A stretch of DNA of 64,000 nt. It comes from Oleisolibacter albus. GTDB taxonomy: Bacteria > Pseudomonadota > Alphaproteobacteria > Azospirillales > Azospirillaceae. The stretch is taken from positions 579,427 to 643,426 of the forward strand of contig NZ_QGNJ01000001.1 in assembly GCF_003336875.1 (NCBI RefSeq), written 5' to 3'. The notes beneath the pieces were generated by a model. That model searched no databases, was not told where the DNA came from, and was given only the letters and a program-made list of their open reading frames with translations. The translations under genes and the position numbers were made by a program. Positions 37,330 to 46,295 of the stretch are shown here, piece by piece; position 1 is the first letter of the stretch; each line of letters opens with the position of its first letter.

Positions 37330-40300
37330 TCACCCCGGCTGGGCCTGGGCCGCCTGGCCGCTGGCCGCCGGCGCGGCCGGCGTGGACGCTGGTGTGGCCG
37401 CCCCAGGCGCGCCCGGCCCATCCGGCGTCTTGGTCCGGTAGGTGTCGAGGAAACTGCGGAACAGGTCGATCTCGGCCATACGGGAGCGGATGGTGGCGAC
37501 ATCGGCCAGACCGGCGGCCTCCTCGGGCCGGGTCAGCACGCGGAAGGCCGTGGCGTCGCGGGATTTCTCCATGGCCGGACCGAAGGTCTGGCGCAGCTTG
37601 TCCAGGCCGGCGGTGTCGCGGGCCAAGGACAGGGCCACGGTGCGGTTCAGCACCAGCCCCGCCGTTTCCGCCGGCAGTTCCTGCCCGGCGGCGGGCGGCG
37701 GACCGATGACATCGCCCAGGGCGGCGGCGGCCACCGGCCATTGCTTCTCCCGCATGGCGATGTCGATGCGCAGCAGATTGGCCGGCCGTGACGTGTCGTT
37801 GGCCAGCAGTTGCAGCGCCTCGCCCCCCTTCCCGGTCTGGGACAGGGCGCGGGCGCGCAGCAGCCGGCGCTCGGCCATCAGGGCGGGCGGCAGATCGGCC
37901 GCCTCGGTCCGGTCGAGGGCCGACAGCGCCTCCTGCGGCCGGCTGTCCAGCAGGCGGATGCCGGCCAGCCGCGTCCCCACCTGGGACTTGTCCAGGCCGG
38001 ACAGGCGGTTGTCCACCTGATACTCCAGCAGGGCCGCGGCCCGGTCCAGCAGATCGATCTCCACCAGCCGCTCGGCCAGCTTGCGGATGATGCGGTCGCC
38101 ATCCGGTCCCGGCGGCGTCAGTTCGCGATATTGCTCATACAGGGCCAGCGCCTCCAGGGCCGGCATCTTGGCCGCCCCGTCCTTGGCGAACAGATCGACG
38201 AAGGTGTCGATCATCTCCTGGCTGATCTGCTTGGCCTCCGGCGTGTCCGGGAACAGGCGGACCGTGCGCTTCATGGTCTCGAAGGCCTGGACATAGTTGC
38301 CCGCCAGGGCATGCACCTCGCCGATACGGCGGTTGATGGCCAACTCCAGCCGGTCCTTGGCCCAGGCGAAGCGCAGGCTTTCCATGGTGGCCGCGGCGTC
38401 CTTGGGCGTGATCTTGCCCGCAGCCAGCTGCATGTCGGTCAGCGCCCATTTGGCCTTGGCCCAATAGAGCTGGTCGCGGCTGTCGATGGCGGCGGTGAAG
38501 GCCTGCTCGGCCTTGGCCTCGTCGCCCAGATTGCGGAAGACCAGACCACGCATGTACTGCACCGCCGCGGCCCGCGGCCCGTCGGCGGCCCCGCGGCGCA
38601 TCATGGCATCCACCAGCAGCGCGGCTTCCTCGCTCTTGCCCTTCTGCAAGGCGGTTTCGGCGGCGGTCAGGGCGAAACGGGTGAAGAATGGCTCGGGATA
38701 GCGGGCCAGCAGATCCTTATACTTGGTGAACAGCGTCTCGGCCGTGTCCCAGTCGCCCAGGGCAGCCGAGGCCACGGCCTGCCACAGACCGGTATCCGGC
38801 TCGGCCGCCAGCAATGGCGTGCCCAGATCCCCCAGCGCGCCCACATAATTGCCGGTCAGCGCACGGGCGGCACCGCGCACGGCCAGGAACTCGGGCCGGC
38901 GGTCCATGTCGGGCTGTGCCTCCTGCACCAGCGACAGCATGCCCAAGGCTTCGTACCCCAGCCCGTTGGCCAGATAGAAGCGCGCCACCTCCAGCCGGCC
39001 GCGGGTGCGGTCCTGCTCGGGCTGGGCGATCAGCGCATCCCAGCGCGCCTGCCGCGTCTTCATGTAATCCGCCGGCGGCACCTGCCCCCAGCGGGCATAG
39101 TCCCACAGCCGGTCGGGCGCGTTCACCGGGGGCGGTGGATTGGCGATGGCCGCATCCGCCGCCGACGACAGGTGGAGGCCGCCGGGAACGGTCAGTTCCA
39201 CCCCCTCGCGCACCGGCTGCACCAGCAGCGCGTCATCCAGGGGCCGGACGACGACACCCTGCAATGTCGGCAGGAACTGGGCCTCGGCATAACGCCGCGG
39301 ATATTCCATGCGCTGGCCCGCCACCGGCAGCGGCACCACCCGCAGCCTGTCCCCCACCACCGGATCGGTGAAGGTCAGGACCTTTTCCGCCTCGTCCGCC
39401 TGCACCACCAGGCGCGCGCCCAGGGCGAAAGCCGGGTCCGGCGTCACCGTCAGATCGCCAGCGGCCGGCCCGGGGGCATCCCCCGGGCGGCGCAGGGTCA
39501 CGGTCCAGAGCGTGCCGGTCCGCGTCACCCCGGCGGCCTGCATGGCCGGCATCAGCAAGCGGAAGCCCGCGCCGCCCTCCACCGCCACCGGCTCGATGGT
39601 CCCGCTGAATCCAGGAACCGAGCCGGCCGCCGGCGCGGTCGCGGGGGGAACCGGCTGGTCGAACAGGACATAGAGCCACCCCGCCCGCTCGAACACGGCG
39701 GCCGCGGCCGGCCCTGGCGGCTGGAACGGCAGCGCCAGACCCGGATCGACCGGCGCCGCCTCGACAGCGGCGGCGGGGGCCGGCGTCGCCGCCGGGGGCG
39801 GGGCCACACGGACGGCGGATGGCGGCGGTACCTTGGATGCCGCCTCCTTGCCCGGCGCCGTCTTTCCCGCCGCAGTCCTCGCCGGCGCATTGGCCGGTGC
39901 CGCATTGGCCGGCGCCGTATTGGCGGAAGCCTGGGTCTCGGGCGCCAGAGGGGTCGGCGCTCCCGCCGCGGCCGGCCCTGCTGGTGCCCCCCCTGCCGGC
40001 GCCCCTCCTGCTGGCGCCGTGCCCGGCTGGGCCGGGGCTGCGCCCCGCATCTGGTACAGGGGCGCCCCCTCGGCCTTGCGCCGGGCATCGGCCTGCCGGG
40101 CCTGGGCTGCCTGCGCCTGCCGGGTCGGCTGCCCTTGCTGGGTCGGCTGCGCCTGACCTTGCTGGGTCGGCTGCGCCTGACCTTGCTGGGTCGGCTGCGC
40201 CTCCGGGGGCTTGCCCGCGGTGGTCGGCATCGCCGCCTTGGGCGCGTCCAGAACATCGACCACCACACGGGTGCCGGCGCGCAGGTCGCGCAGCTGCGCG

Positions 40301-40650
40301 CCCTCCGGCACCGTGAAGCTGACCGCAAGGCCGCCCTCGTTGCTGGCGCTCAGGCCGGCGATGCGGGCGGTCCGGGTCTTCAATGCCGCCCGCAGGTCGG
40401 CGCTGGCGGTCGTGCCGGGGAAGCGGACCGTCACCCGGTTGCCGCTGCGCTCGACCCGGTACTCGACGCTGCGCGGCCAGTCGAACACCAGCCGGTTATG
40501 ATCGGCATGGATACCGGCCCGCACCGCCACCGCCGCAGCCGGCCCCGCGGCCGCGGCGGGCGCAGCCTCCTGCGCGCCGACGGGCACCGCCAGCATCAGC
40601 GGCGCCGACAGGGCCACCAGCAGGGCAATGGGGGCAGTCAGCGGTCTCAT
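37330..40650 (-). CDS. Large periplasmic AMIN-like/TPR protein of the motility cluster
   Basis: 1106 residues. A signal peptide (about 1-26, ending VPVGAQ) is followed by an AMIN-like beta domain (~40-130: NRLVFDWPRSVEYRVERSGN ... LRDLRAGTRVVVDVLD). A ~200-residue Pro/Ala/Gln-rich linker includes three QPTQQGQA repeats. A second beta-rich region precedes a long alpha-helical C-terminal part (~510-1070) of TPR-like repeats (for example FYLANGLGYEALGMLSLVQE, QYMRGLVFRNLGDEAKAEQA). It is predicted to be a periplasmic scaffold. Its ATG overlaps the stop of the upstream MotB-like gene, so it belongs with the motor genes, and a stator- or motor-associated role is inferred. Function is not known. 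Confidence 0.85.
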   Translation of the reverse strand: MRPLTAPIALLVALSAPLMLAVPVGAQEAAPAAAAGPAAAVAVRAGIHADHNRLVFDWPRSVEYRVERSGNRVTVRFPGTTASADLRAALKTRTARIAGLSASNEGGLAVSFTVPEGAQLRDLRAGTRVVVDVLDAPKAAMPTTAGKPPEAQPTQQGQAQPTQQGQAQPTQQGQPTRQAQAAQARQADARRKAEGAPLYQMRGAAPAQPGTAPAGGAPAGGAPAGPAAAGAPTPLAPETQASANTAPANAAPANAPARTAAGKTAPGKEAASKVPPPSAVRVAPPPAATPAPAAAVEAAPVDPGLALPFQPPGPAAAAVFERAGWLYVLFDQPVPPATAPAAGSVPGFSGTIEPVAVEGGAGFRLLMPAMQAAGVTRTGTLWTVTLRRPGDAPGPAAGDLTVTPDPAFALGARLVVQADEAEKVLTFTDPVVGDRLRVVPLPVAGQRMEYPRRYAEAQFLPTLQGVVVRPLDDALLVQPVREGVELTVPGGLHLSSAADAAIANPPPPVNAPDRLWDYARWGQVPPADYMKTRQARWDALIAQPEQDRTRGRLEVARFYLANGLGYEALGMLSLVQEAQPDMDRRPEFLAVRGAARALTGNYVGALGDLGTPLLAAEPDTGLWQAVASAALGDWDTAETLFTKYKDLLARYPEPFFTRFALTAAETALQKGKSEEAALLVDAMMRRGAADGPRAAAVQYMRGLVFRNLGDEAKAEQAFTAAIDSRDQLYWAKAKWALTDMQLAAGKITPKDAAATMESLRFAWAKDRLELAINRRIGEVHALAGNYVQAFETMKRTVRLFPDTPEAKQISQEMIDTFVDLFAKDGAAKMPALEALALYEQYRELTPPGPDGDRIIRKLAERLVEIDLLDRAAALLEYQVDNRLSGLDKSQVGTRLAGIRLLDSRPQEALSALDRTEAADLPPALMAERRLLRARALSQTGKGGEALQLLANDTSRPANLLRIDIAMREKQWPVAAAALGDVIGPPPAAGQELPAETAGLVLNRTVALSLARDTAGLDKLRQTFGPAMEKSRDATAFRVLTRPEEAAGLADVATIRSRMAEIDLFRSFLDTYRTKTPDGPGAPGAATPASTPAAPAASGQAAQAQPG
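40133..40204. repeat. 24-bp in-frame tandem repeat inside the AMIN/TPR gene
   Basis: Three consecutive 24-bp units starting CCTTGCTGGGTCGGCTGCGC occur; the first two are identical and the third differs in its last bases. Further partial units lie just upstream. On the coding strand each unit encodes QPTQQGQA, in the flexible linker, so copy number could change without breaking the frame. Confidence 0.9.
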
Positions 40651-41354
40651 CGGCCGCTCCCATGCGCACGCACGATCAGGTCGACACGCCGGGCCTGGGC
40701 CATGGCCGCCACATCGGCCGACGGGCCGAACCGGCCGTCGCCATGGCCGCGCAGGGTGATGTCGCGCTCATAGCCCGCCTGCCGCAGCAGGGCGGCGACA
40801 CTGGCGGCACGGGCCAGGGACAGGTCCCAGTTGGAGATCCAGCGGCTGCCCGCCGGGGTGGGATCGGCATGGCCGACCACGTCCAGCGCATTGCCCACCG
40901 TCCCGGCCACGCGGCCCAGCAGCCCCAGCACTGCCGCCCCCTCGCCCGACAGCTCCGCCGCGCCGGGGTCGAACAGCAGATCGGCGGGCAGCGACAGCAC
41001 CAGCCCTTCCGGCCGGCGCTGCACCCGCACCGCGGCCAGATCGGGCGTGCGGCGGATCTGCGCCTCGACCACGCGGCCGAGATAGTCGAGATCCACCACC
41101 CGGCCGCGCTCCAGCCGCTCGACAGCGAAGGCGGCATCGGGCGGCTCGGCTCCGACGCCGGATGGCTGGACCGCGGCGGGAACCACCGGCACCAGGGACC
41201 GGATGCGGTGGGGATCGGGGTCCCGCATGGCATAAAGCATGACGAAGAAGGTCAGCAGCAGGCAGATCAGGTCGCAGAAGGTCACCAGCCAGGCCCGGCC
41301 GGCCGGTGTGTCGCCACCGGGGACCAGGGCGGTCAGGGGACGGAACCCGGTCAT
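40647..41354 (-). CDS. MotB-like protein with OmpA peptidoglycan-binding domain
   Basis: 235 residues. One membrane segment near residues 20-43 (AWLVTFCDLICLLLTFFVML) carries an Asp at the position of the proton-binding Asp32 of MotB. The C-terminal OmpA-like domain is present (LLFDPGAAELSGEGAAVLGL, DVVGHADPTPAGSRWISNWD, LSLARAASVAALLRQAG, ITLRGHGDGRF). It is predicted to anchor to peptidoglycan and form a stator-type channel. No MotA-like partner is encoded in the window. It overlaps both neighbours by 4 bases. Confidence 0.87.
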   Translation of the reverse strand: MTGFRPLTALVPGGDTPAGRAWLVTFCDLICLLLTFFVMLYAMRDPDPHRIRSLVPVVPAAVQPSGVGAEPPDAAFAVERLERGRVVDLDYLGRVVEAQIRRTPDLAAVRVQRRPEGLVLSLPADLLFDPGAAELSGEGAAVLGLLGRVAGTVGNALDVVGHADPTPAGSRWISNWDLSLARAASVAALLRQAGYERDITLRGHGDGRFGPSADVAAMAQARRVDLIVRAHGSGR

Positions 41355-42022
41355 GGCATCCCCCGCTCGTCCGATGCCGGTCCGGCCACCGCGTCCACCG
41401 GATCGGCCGCCGTTTCGATGCGGAACAACAGCCGGACCCGATCGGGCGTGCCGCGCTCGATGCCCACCGACAGGGCGCCGTCCGGCGCCCCCATGCCGGT
41501 CACCGCCCGCGCCAGCACGCCGGCACGGCCGATCAGCGGCTGTGGATCGCCGTCCGTCGCCAGCAGGAACTCGCCCACCACCTGGACGCCGGCTTCGCGC
41601 CGGAACAGCACGGTGGCCATCCGGTGCAGCAGACCCGTGCGGGACGGCAGGATGCCGCTCCCGTCCGCCGTGTACAGGCTGCCGGCCGGCAGGGTCAGGG
41701 CCAGCGTGTCGCCGCGGCCCGCCGCCTCCACCTTGGCCAGGGGAATCTCGGCCCGGATCAGGTCGCCCAGGCTGCGCAGTGCCGCCACCGCCTGATCCCG
41801 CGCGGCCCGCCGCCGGGAGTCTCCATCGGCATCGCGCCCAGCTTCATTCAGGGCGAAGGCGGCTTCGACGCTGCGGCGCACGGCCCCGGCCTTGTCCTGC
41901 CGCGGCACGGACAAGGCGTTCAGCAGCATGAAAAAGGCCAACAGCAGGATAAAGACCGACAGATACAGCATCAGGCTGCTCGATCCGTCCCCCTCCTGCG
42001 CGCGTGTGGCCCTGGCCGACAT
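41351..42022 (-). CDS. MotB-like protein lacking the channel aspartate
   Basis: 223 residues. One N-terminal membrane segment (SLMLYLSVFILLLAFFMLLN) aligns with the segment of the downstream MotB-like protein, but Ser replaces the proton-binding Asp. The periplasmic part (TLALTLPAGSLYTADGSGIL, MATVLFRREAGVQVVGEFLL, RAGVLARAVTGMGAPDGALS) resembles a degenerate OmpA-like fold. Overlap of 4 bases with the MotB-like gene implies equal expression, possibly as a heterodimer. A direct role in proton flow is unlikely. It could instead be a structural or regulatory stator partner. Confidence 0.75.
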   Translation of the reverse strand: MSARATRAQEGDGSSSLMLYLSVFILLLAFFMLLNALSVPRQDKAGAVRRSVEAAFALNEAGRDADGDSRRRAARDQAVAALRSLGDLIRAEIPLAKVEAAGRGDTLALTLPAGSLYTADGSGILPSRTGLLHRMATVLFRREAGVQVVGEFLLATDGDPQPLIGRAGVLARAVTGMGAPDGALSVGIERGTPDRVRLLFRIETAADPVDAVAGPASDERGMP

Positions 42023-42064
42023 TCATCCTCTATGAACTACGGGCGTTCCTGGTGGAGCCTGGGA

Positions 42065-42706
42065 TCAGTCGAACAGCGAATCGATGAAGGACTGGTCCAC
42101 GCCCTGGCCGTGGATCTGCGGCCCGTTCAGCAGGAAGGCGTCCTCCTCATCCTTCTTCACTTCCTTGATCACGTCGGGATGGCGGCGCTGCACCTCCTCG
42201 CCCATGGCCAGCAGCATGGCCTCGACCTTGGCCTCGATATGCTTCAGCGCCCGCACCACCTTGGAGATGCGCTGGCCGGTAATGTCCTGGAAGTTGCAGG
42301 CTTCGTAGATGTTGGTGGTGATCTCCATCACCTTCGACGCCTGATCGGGCGAGAGTTCGCCGGCCAGGGCCATCATCCGGTCGCAATTGTCCATGATGCG
42401 GTTGGTGGCGGCCTCGGTGTGCTCCACCACCGCATCCAGCTCGTCGGTGGCACGGGGAATGTGCTCGGCATGGATGTCGGCCGGGTGCAGCTCGGCGATT
42501 TCACGCTTGGCGTTGTTGATGTAGCGCGCCAGCGCCTCCAGATCGGCGAACAGCTTCACGTCATAGGCGGTGATCTCACCGCCCATGGAGGCCACGACGG
42601 AGGATACGATCTCCGCCACTTCTTCCCGCGTCAGCGGCTGGCGGGCCTGGGTCCGGGCGGTATCCAGGCGCTCCTGGAGCACGGGGTCGGCAGCGGTACG
42701 CAGCAT
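42065..42706 (-). CDS. cheZ: Chemotaxis phosphatase CheZ
   Basis: 213 residues, mostly a long helical hairpin. The active-site region reads NIYEACNFQDITGQRISKVV, in which the catalytic Gln follows Asp-Ile-Thr-Gly as in CheZ. The C-terminus ends DQSFIDSLFD, which fits the CheY-P-binding tail. It dephosphorylates CheY-P near the motor switch. It lies between motE and the MotB-like genes, in the operon headed by fliL-fliM. Confidence 0.9.
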   Translation of the reverse strand: MLRTAADPVLQERLDTARTQARQPLTREEVAEIVSSVVASMGGEITAYDVKLFADLEALARYINNAKREIAELHPADIHAEHIPRATDELDAVVEHTEAATNRIMDNCDRMMALAGELSPDQASKVMEITTNIYEACNFQDITGQRISKVVRALKHIEAKVEAMLLAMGEEVQRRHPDVIKEVKKDEEDAFLLNGPQIHGQGVDQSFIDSLFD

Positions 42707-42778
42707 GCATCACCTGTTCACACGCAGACGCGGGAATGCCCGCAGGATCTAGCCAATCGGGAGAGCCCTACATAGCAT

Positions 42779-43714
42779 CTAGTCCGGCACGTTGGGCAGC
42801 TTCTTCCGTTCCGCCAGGAGGATAGTGACCTCCTGGGCGCGGGCGCTGCTCATGGCCGCCAGGACAGGGGCCGCCTTGCTCTCCTTCATGCGGCTGATGA
42901 CATTCAACAGCACCGGCATTTCCAGGTCGTTGAAGATCTTGGCGGCCTCGACCGGCTTCATCGTCTCGTAGATCTTCACCAGACTGTCCAGCTGCGACTG
43001 CTGGTCGGCATTCAGCTGCAGCAGCAGGCCCTGGATCTCCTTCCGCAGGGTCTGCAGCTCGGCGATCTTCTGGTCGAAGCGGCTTTCCGCCGCGGCCAGC
43101 ATGGCCTCGCGCTGGTCAAGCTCGCGGGCGCGCTGGTCCAGCTGCTCGCGCCGCTCCTGCAGCCGTTGCAGCAGTTCCACCTCGGTGGGGGTGAAGGTCT
43201 GGCCGGACTTGCCCTCCGGCGCGGCCGGCTTGGCGGCCCCGTCCTTGGCCCCCTCTTTGGACGCCGCGTCGGCGGGCGCCGGCTCCGCCTTGGCCGGCTC
43301 AGTCTTGGCCTCGGCCACCTGCACCGGCATGGTCACCGGCACCGGCACCGGGGCCTCGGCCAGCCCGCGGATGGGTGGCGTCTCCGCCTCGGCGGTAGCA
43401 CCGGCGAAGACCGCCCCAGTGGTCAGCGTCGTCCACACATCCCCGACCTTGGCCCCCAGCAGCAGCACGGCGGCGAAGATGGTGGCCGGCAGCAGCCGCG
43501 GCCGGAACGAGCGGGGCGCCCGGACCGGGCGCCTGGCCGCGGGCCGCGCCGCGGCTTGCTTGCGCACGGCAGGCTTGGCGCCGGCCGGCTTGGTTCCCGT
43601 CGGCTTGGGGGCCGTCGGCTTGGGGCTGGCGGCGCCCGGACCGGCCGGCCGCACGGCGGACCGGGGAGCGCCGGCGTCCGCAGGCGCCTTGGGCGGGGCG
43701 GCGGTGGCGTTCAT
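42779..43714 (-). CDS. MotE-like motility chaperone
   Basis: 311 residues. A polar, Ala/Pro/Lys-rich N-terminus and one membrane segment (~75-92, LLPATIFAAVLLLGAKVGDV) are followed by a Pro/Ala/Glu-rich linker, a coiled coil (ELLQRLQERREQLDQRAREL) and a C-terminal MgtE-N-like domain (YETMKPVEAAKIFNDLEMPV, LLNVISRMKESKAAPVLAAM). In Sinorhizobium, MotE is a periplasmic chaperone for the stator-associated protein MotC. The large TPR protein downstream could be its client, an inference from context. It overlaps the DUF6468 gene by 4 bases. Confidence 0.85.
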   Translation of the reverse strand: MNATAAPPKAPADAGAPRSAVRPAGPGAASPKPTAPKPTGTKPAGAKPAVRKQAAARPAARRPVRAPRSFRPRLLPATIFAAVLLLGAKVGDVWTTLTTGAVFAGATAEAETPPIRGLAEAPVPVPVTMPVQVAEAKTEPAKAEPAPADAASKEGAKDGAAKPAAPEGKSGQTFTPTEVELLQRLQERREQLDQRARELDQREAMLAAAESRFDQKIAELQTLRKEIQGLLLQLNADQQSQLDSLVKIYETMKPVEAAKIFNDLEMPVLLNVISRMKESKAAPVLAAMSSARAQEVTILLAERKKLPNVPD

Positions 43715-44193
43715 GGCCGCAGATTCTCCATGGCCTGCAACAGGTCACGCTCGGCCTTGGACCGGGGCTCAGGCCCCGCAGCGGCGGGGCGGGTCGCCTG
43801 CAACGGGGCGGCGGGCGCAGCGGGCCGGGGGGCGGCGGCCGGAGCGGGTGCCGCCTGGCCCTGCCGGGCGCGGCCGGAGGCGGTCTCCAGCCGGTCGGCC
43901 AGCACGTCGGCGGCCTGCACGATGATCTCCAGCTCGTCCTTCAGGGTGCGGGCCCGCTGGATCATGGCCGACAGGGCCTCCCCCGATTCGGCGGCGGTCT
44001 TCTTCATGCCCTGGACGCTGGCGTCGGCCTGGGCCGTGGACTCCGCGAACTCACGCACCAGCCCCTCCAGCTCGCTGCGGCTGTCCTTGACGGCCGACAG
44101 CTGCCGGCTGAGCCGCAGGGCGAAGATGATGGTGGCGATCAACAGGCCGATGACGACCAGGTTCAGCACAATGGACACGATGCCGGGAATCAT
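43711..44193 (-). CDS. DUF6468-type flagellar-operon membrane protein
   Basis: 160 residues from the ATG at 44193. The N-terminal membrane segment (MIPGIVSIVLNLVVIGLLIA) is followed by a coiled-coil region (SRQLSAVKDSRSELEGLVRE, FAESTAQADASVQGMKKTAA) and an Ala/Pro-rich tail ending ERDLLQAMENLRP. It corresponds to a small protein repeatedly found between fliM and motE in Rhodospirillales. The function is unproven. It overlaps both neighbours by 4 bases. Confidence 0.8.
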   Translation of the reverse strand: MIPGIVSIVLNLVVIGLLIATIIFALRLSRQLSAVKDSRSELEGLVREFAESTAQADASVQGMKKTAAESGEALSAMIQRARTLKDELEIIVQAADVLADRLETASGRARQGQAAPAPAAAPRPAAPAAPLQATRPAAAGPEPRSKAERDLLQAMENLRP

Positions 44194-45275
44194 GGCGCCT
44201 GCTCCGGTTTGGGCGCTTCGCGGTCGATGCGCACGGCGATGTTGCCGCCCTTGCGGCCCATGCGGCCCAGGAACATGGGCACATCGCCGCAGCGCAGCTC
44301 GATGGTGTCGTCGGGGGCCACGTTCAGCAGCACGCGGCTGCCCACGCGCCAGGCCAGCACCTCGTTCAGCGGCAGGACGATCTCGTCCAGCACCGCCGAC
44401 AGATGCACATCGGTCTGCCACAGCTCCGACGCCAGATGGGTTTCCCAGATGCTGTCACGGCCGAATTTCTCGCCCATGAACATCTGCAGCAGCAGCTCGC
44501 GCACCGGCTCCAGCGTGGCATAGGGGATCAGCAGTTCCAGCCGGCCGCCGCGATCCTCCATGTCGATGCGCAGCTTCACCAGCACGGCGGCATTGGCCTG
44601 CCGGGCGATGGTGGCGAAGCGGGGATTGGTCTCCAGCCGGTCGAAGCGGAAGGTCACCGGCGACAGCGGGTCGAAGGCGGCCGACAGGTCCGACAGCACC
44701 ACATGCACCATGCGCTCCACCAGGTTGCGCTCGATGGTGGTGTAGGGCCGGCCCTCGATGCGCATGGCCGCCGTGCCGCGGCGCCCGCCCAGCAGCACGT
44801 CGACGATGGAATAGATCAGGGCGCTGTCGATGACCATCAGGCCGTAATTGTCCCACTCCTCCGCCTTGAACACGGCCAGCATGGCCGGCAGCGGGATCGA
44901 GTTCAGGTAATCGCCGAAGCGCACCGAGCTGATCTGGTCCAGCGACACTTCCACGTTGTCGGACGTGAAGTTGCGCAGACTGGTGGACATCATGCGGACG
45001 AGGCGGTCGAAGACCACCTCCAGCATGGGCAGGCGTTCGTAATTGACCAGCGCCGAGTTCACCAGCGCCATGACGCCGGTATTGTCGCCGTCGCCGGCGC
45101 CGTCGCTGTCGAAGCCCAGAAGGCTGTCGATCTCGTCCTGGTTCAGCACGCGGGTGGCGCCGCCACCTCCGCCGCCGCCCAGCTCGAAATCGTCGCCGCC
45201 GGCGCCTTCATCGGCCATGGCCGCCCATTCGGCGGCCATGCGTTCCTCTTCGCTGAGTTCCTCGGGTCCGGCCAT
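44190..45275 (-). CDS. fliM: Flagellar motor switch protein FliM
   Basis: 361 residues. The CheY-P-binding motif near the N-terminus is LNQDEIDSLLGF (~44-55). The middle domain (NYERLPMLEVVFDRLVRMMS, SVRFGDYLNSIPLPAMLAVF, YSIVDVLLGGRRG) and the C-terminal SpoA domain (LPLNEVLAWRVGSRVLLNVA, ELRCGDVPMFLGRMGRKGGN) are complete. It sets rotation direction in the C-ring. It has a glycine run (~33-39) after the acidic N-terminus. Confidence 0.97.
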   Translation of the reverse strand: MAGPEELSEEERMAAEWAAMADEGAGGDDFELGGGGGGGATRVLNQDEIDSLLGFDSDGAGDGDNTGVMALVNSALVNYERLPMLEVVFDRLVRMMSTSLRNFTSDNVEVSLDQISSVRFGDYLNSIPLPAMLAVFKAEEWDNYGLMVIDSALIYSIVDVLLGGRRGTAAMRIEGRPYTTIERNLVERMVHVVLSDLSAAFDPLSPVTFRFDRLETNPRFATIARQANAAVLVKLRIDMEDRGGRLELLIPYATLEPVRELLLQMFMGEKFGRDSIWETHLASELWQTDVHLSAVLDEIVLPLNEVLAWRVGSRVLLNVAPDDTIELRCGDVPMFLGRMGRKGGNIAVRIDREAPKPEQAP

Positions 45276-45316
45276 GGCTCAGTCCCCGGTGCCGGGCTGG
45301 ATCAGTGCGGGCTGGA

Positions 45317-45853
45317 TCATTGCACCAGGAACTCCTTGATCAGCACATCCTTCACCTTGGCCGGCTGCGCCGCCAGGTTCACCCGCATCAGCAGTTCCTC
45401 CCGCAGCCGGTAGAGGCCGGCCGAGCCGCGCAGATCATCCACCCGCAGTTCGCGCAGATAGACCTGGAAGGCATCGTTGATGCGGGGCAGCATGGTGTCG
45501 ATCTGGGCCGAATCCTCGGGACGCGACAGCTCCAGCGTGATGCCCAGCTTCAGCAGCGTTGTCCGCTTCTCGCCGGTGTTGAGGTTCACCAGCACGTCGG
45601 GCATGTCCTTGAACAGCGGCGGGCCGGAATAAGGCGGCGGCTCGGCCGGGGCATGCGCCTCCTCGGCATGTGCCTCCTCCTCATGCTTGCCCATGAGCTT
45701 GTCGAGGATGCCGGTGAAGAACACGGCGGCACCACCGCCCAGCAGCAGCAGCAGGGGCAGGACGACGAACAGGACGATCTTCTTGCCGCTGAATTTCTTG
45801 CGCGGCAATTCCTGTTCCGTGGAGCCACCGCCCTCGGTATCGATCGCCGTCAT
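45317..45853 (-). CDS. fliL: Flagellar basal body-associated protein FliL
   Basis: About 178 residues from the ATG at 45853. It has a cytoplasmic leader, one membrane segment (KKIVLFVVLPLLLLLGGGAA), a His/Glu-rich linker (KHEEEAHAEEAHAPAEPP) and a FliL domain (PDVLVNLNTGEKRTTLLKLG, ITLELSRPEDSAQIDTMLPR, DAFQVYLRELRVDDLRG). FliL surrounds the stator. It is the first gene of the minus-strand fliL-fliM-DUF6468-motE-cheZ operon. The linker looks capable of metal binding, though that is not claimed. Confidence 0.94.
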   Translation of the reverse strand: MTAIDTEGGGSTEQELPRKKFSGKKIVLFVVLPLLLLLGGGAAVFFTGILDKLMGKHEEEAHAEEAHAPAEPPPYSGPPLFKDMPDVLVNLNTGEKRTTLLKLGITLELSRPEDSAQIDTMLPRINDAFQVYLRELRVDDLRGSAGLYRLREELLMRVNLAAQPAKVKDVLIKEFLVQ

Positions 45854-46295
45854 CGGACCGCTGCCCCTTCCCCGAAATGCCGGAAGCCCCGCCTGCCTCC
45901 CTACGTCCGCGGTACCACTAATCATGTGACGGTTAACAAGGCGTTTCAACAGTTTCCGGCAACCGCTGCAAAGAGGGGGCAGGCCGCCGCCGGCAGCCCC
46001 CGGCCCGGCTTGGCTGGCGCGACCGCCGCGGCCCCGGCCAAGCCCGCTTACCCCGTCCGGAGATTGATGCTACCGTTCGTCACGGCCGGCGGCACGGACC
46101 AAGGGGACGAACCAGGGCACGGTACGAACCAGAGGGAGCGTCATGGGGAGCCAGAGGGTGTGGAACCGGCGGCGGTCCCGACGGTCTCGGGATTGGCAGG
46201 CCGAAAACCGGCCGTGCCGGAACCCGCGGACGGCTGTTTCCTCCCCATGGCGCCGCCCCCCCAGATCATGCTCAGCGCTGTGACGGACCACTGCC
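45854..46295. promoter_or_regulatory. Divergent gap between fliL and the ATP-grasp gene
   Basis: 442 bases with no gene that can be supported. It should contain promoters for fliL (minus) and the ATP-grasp/alpha-E gene (plus). Near fliL is the less GC-rich patch ACTAATCATGTGACGGTTAAC (45917-45937; TTAA could be a CtrA half-site). Two direct repeats of ACGAACCAG occur (46109-46117, 46125-46133). No sigma-54 element was identified. Confidence 0.4.
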
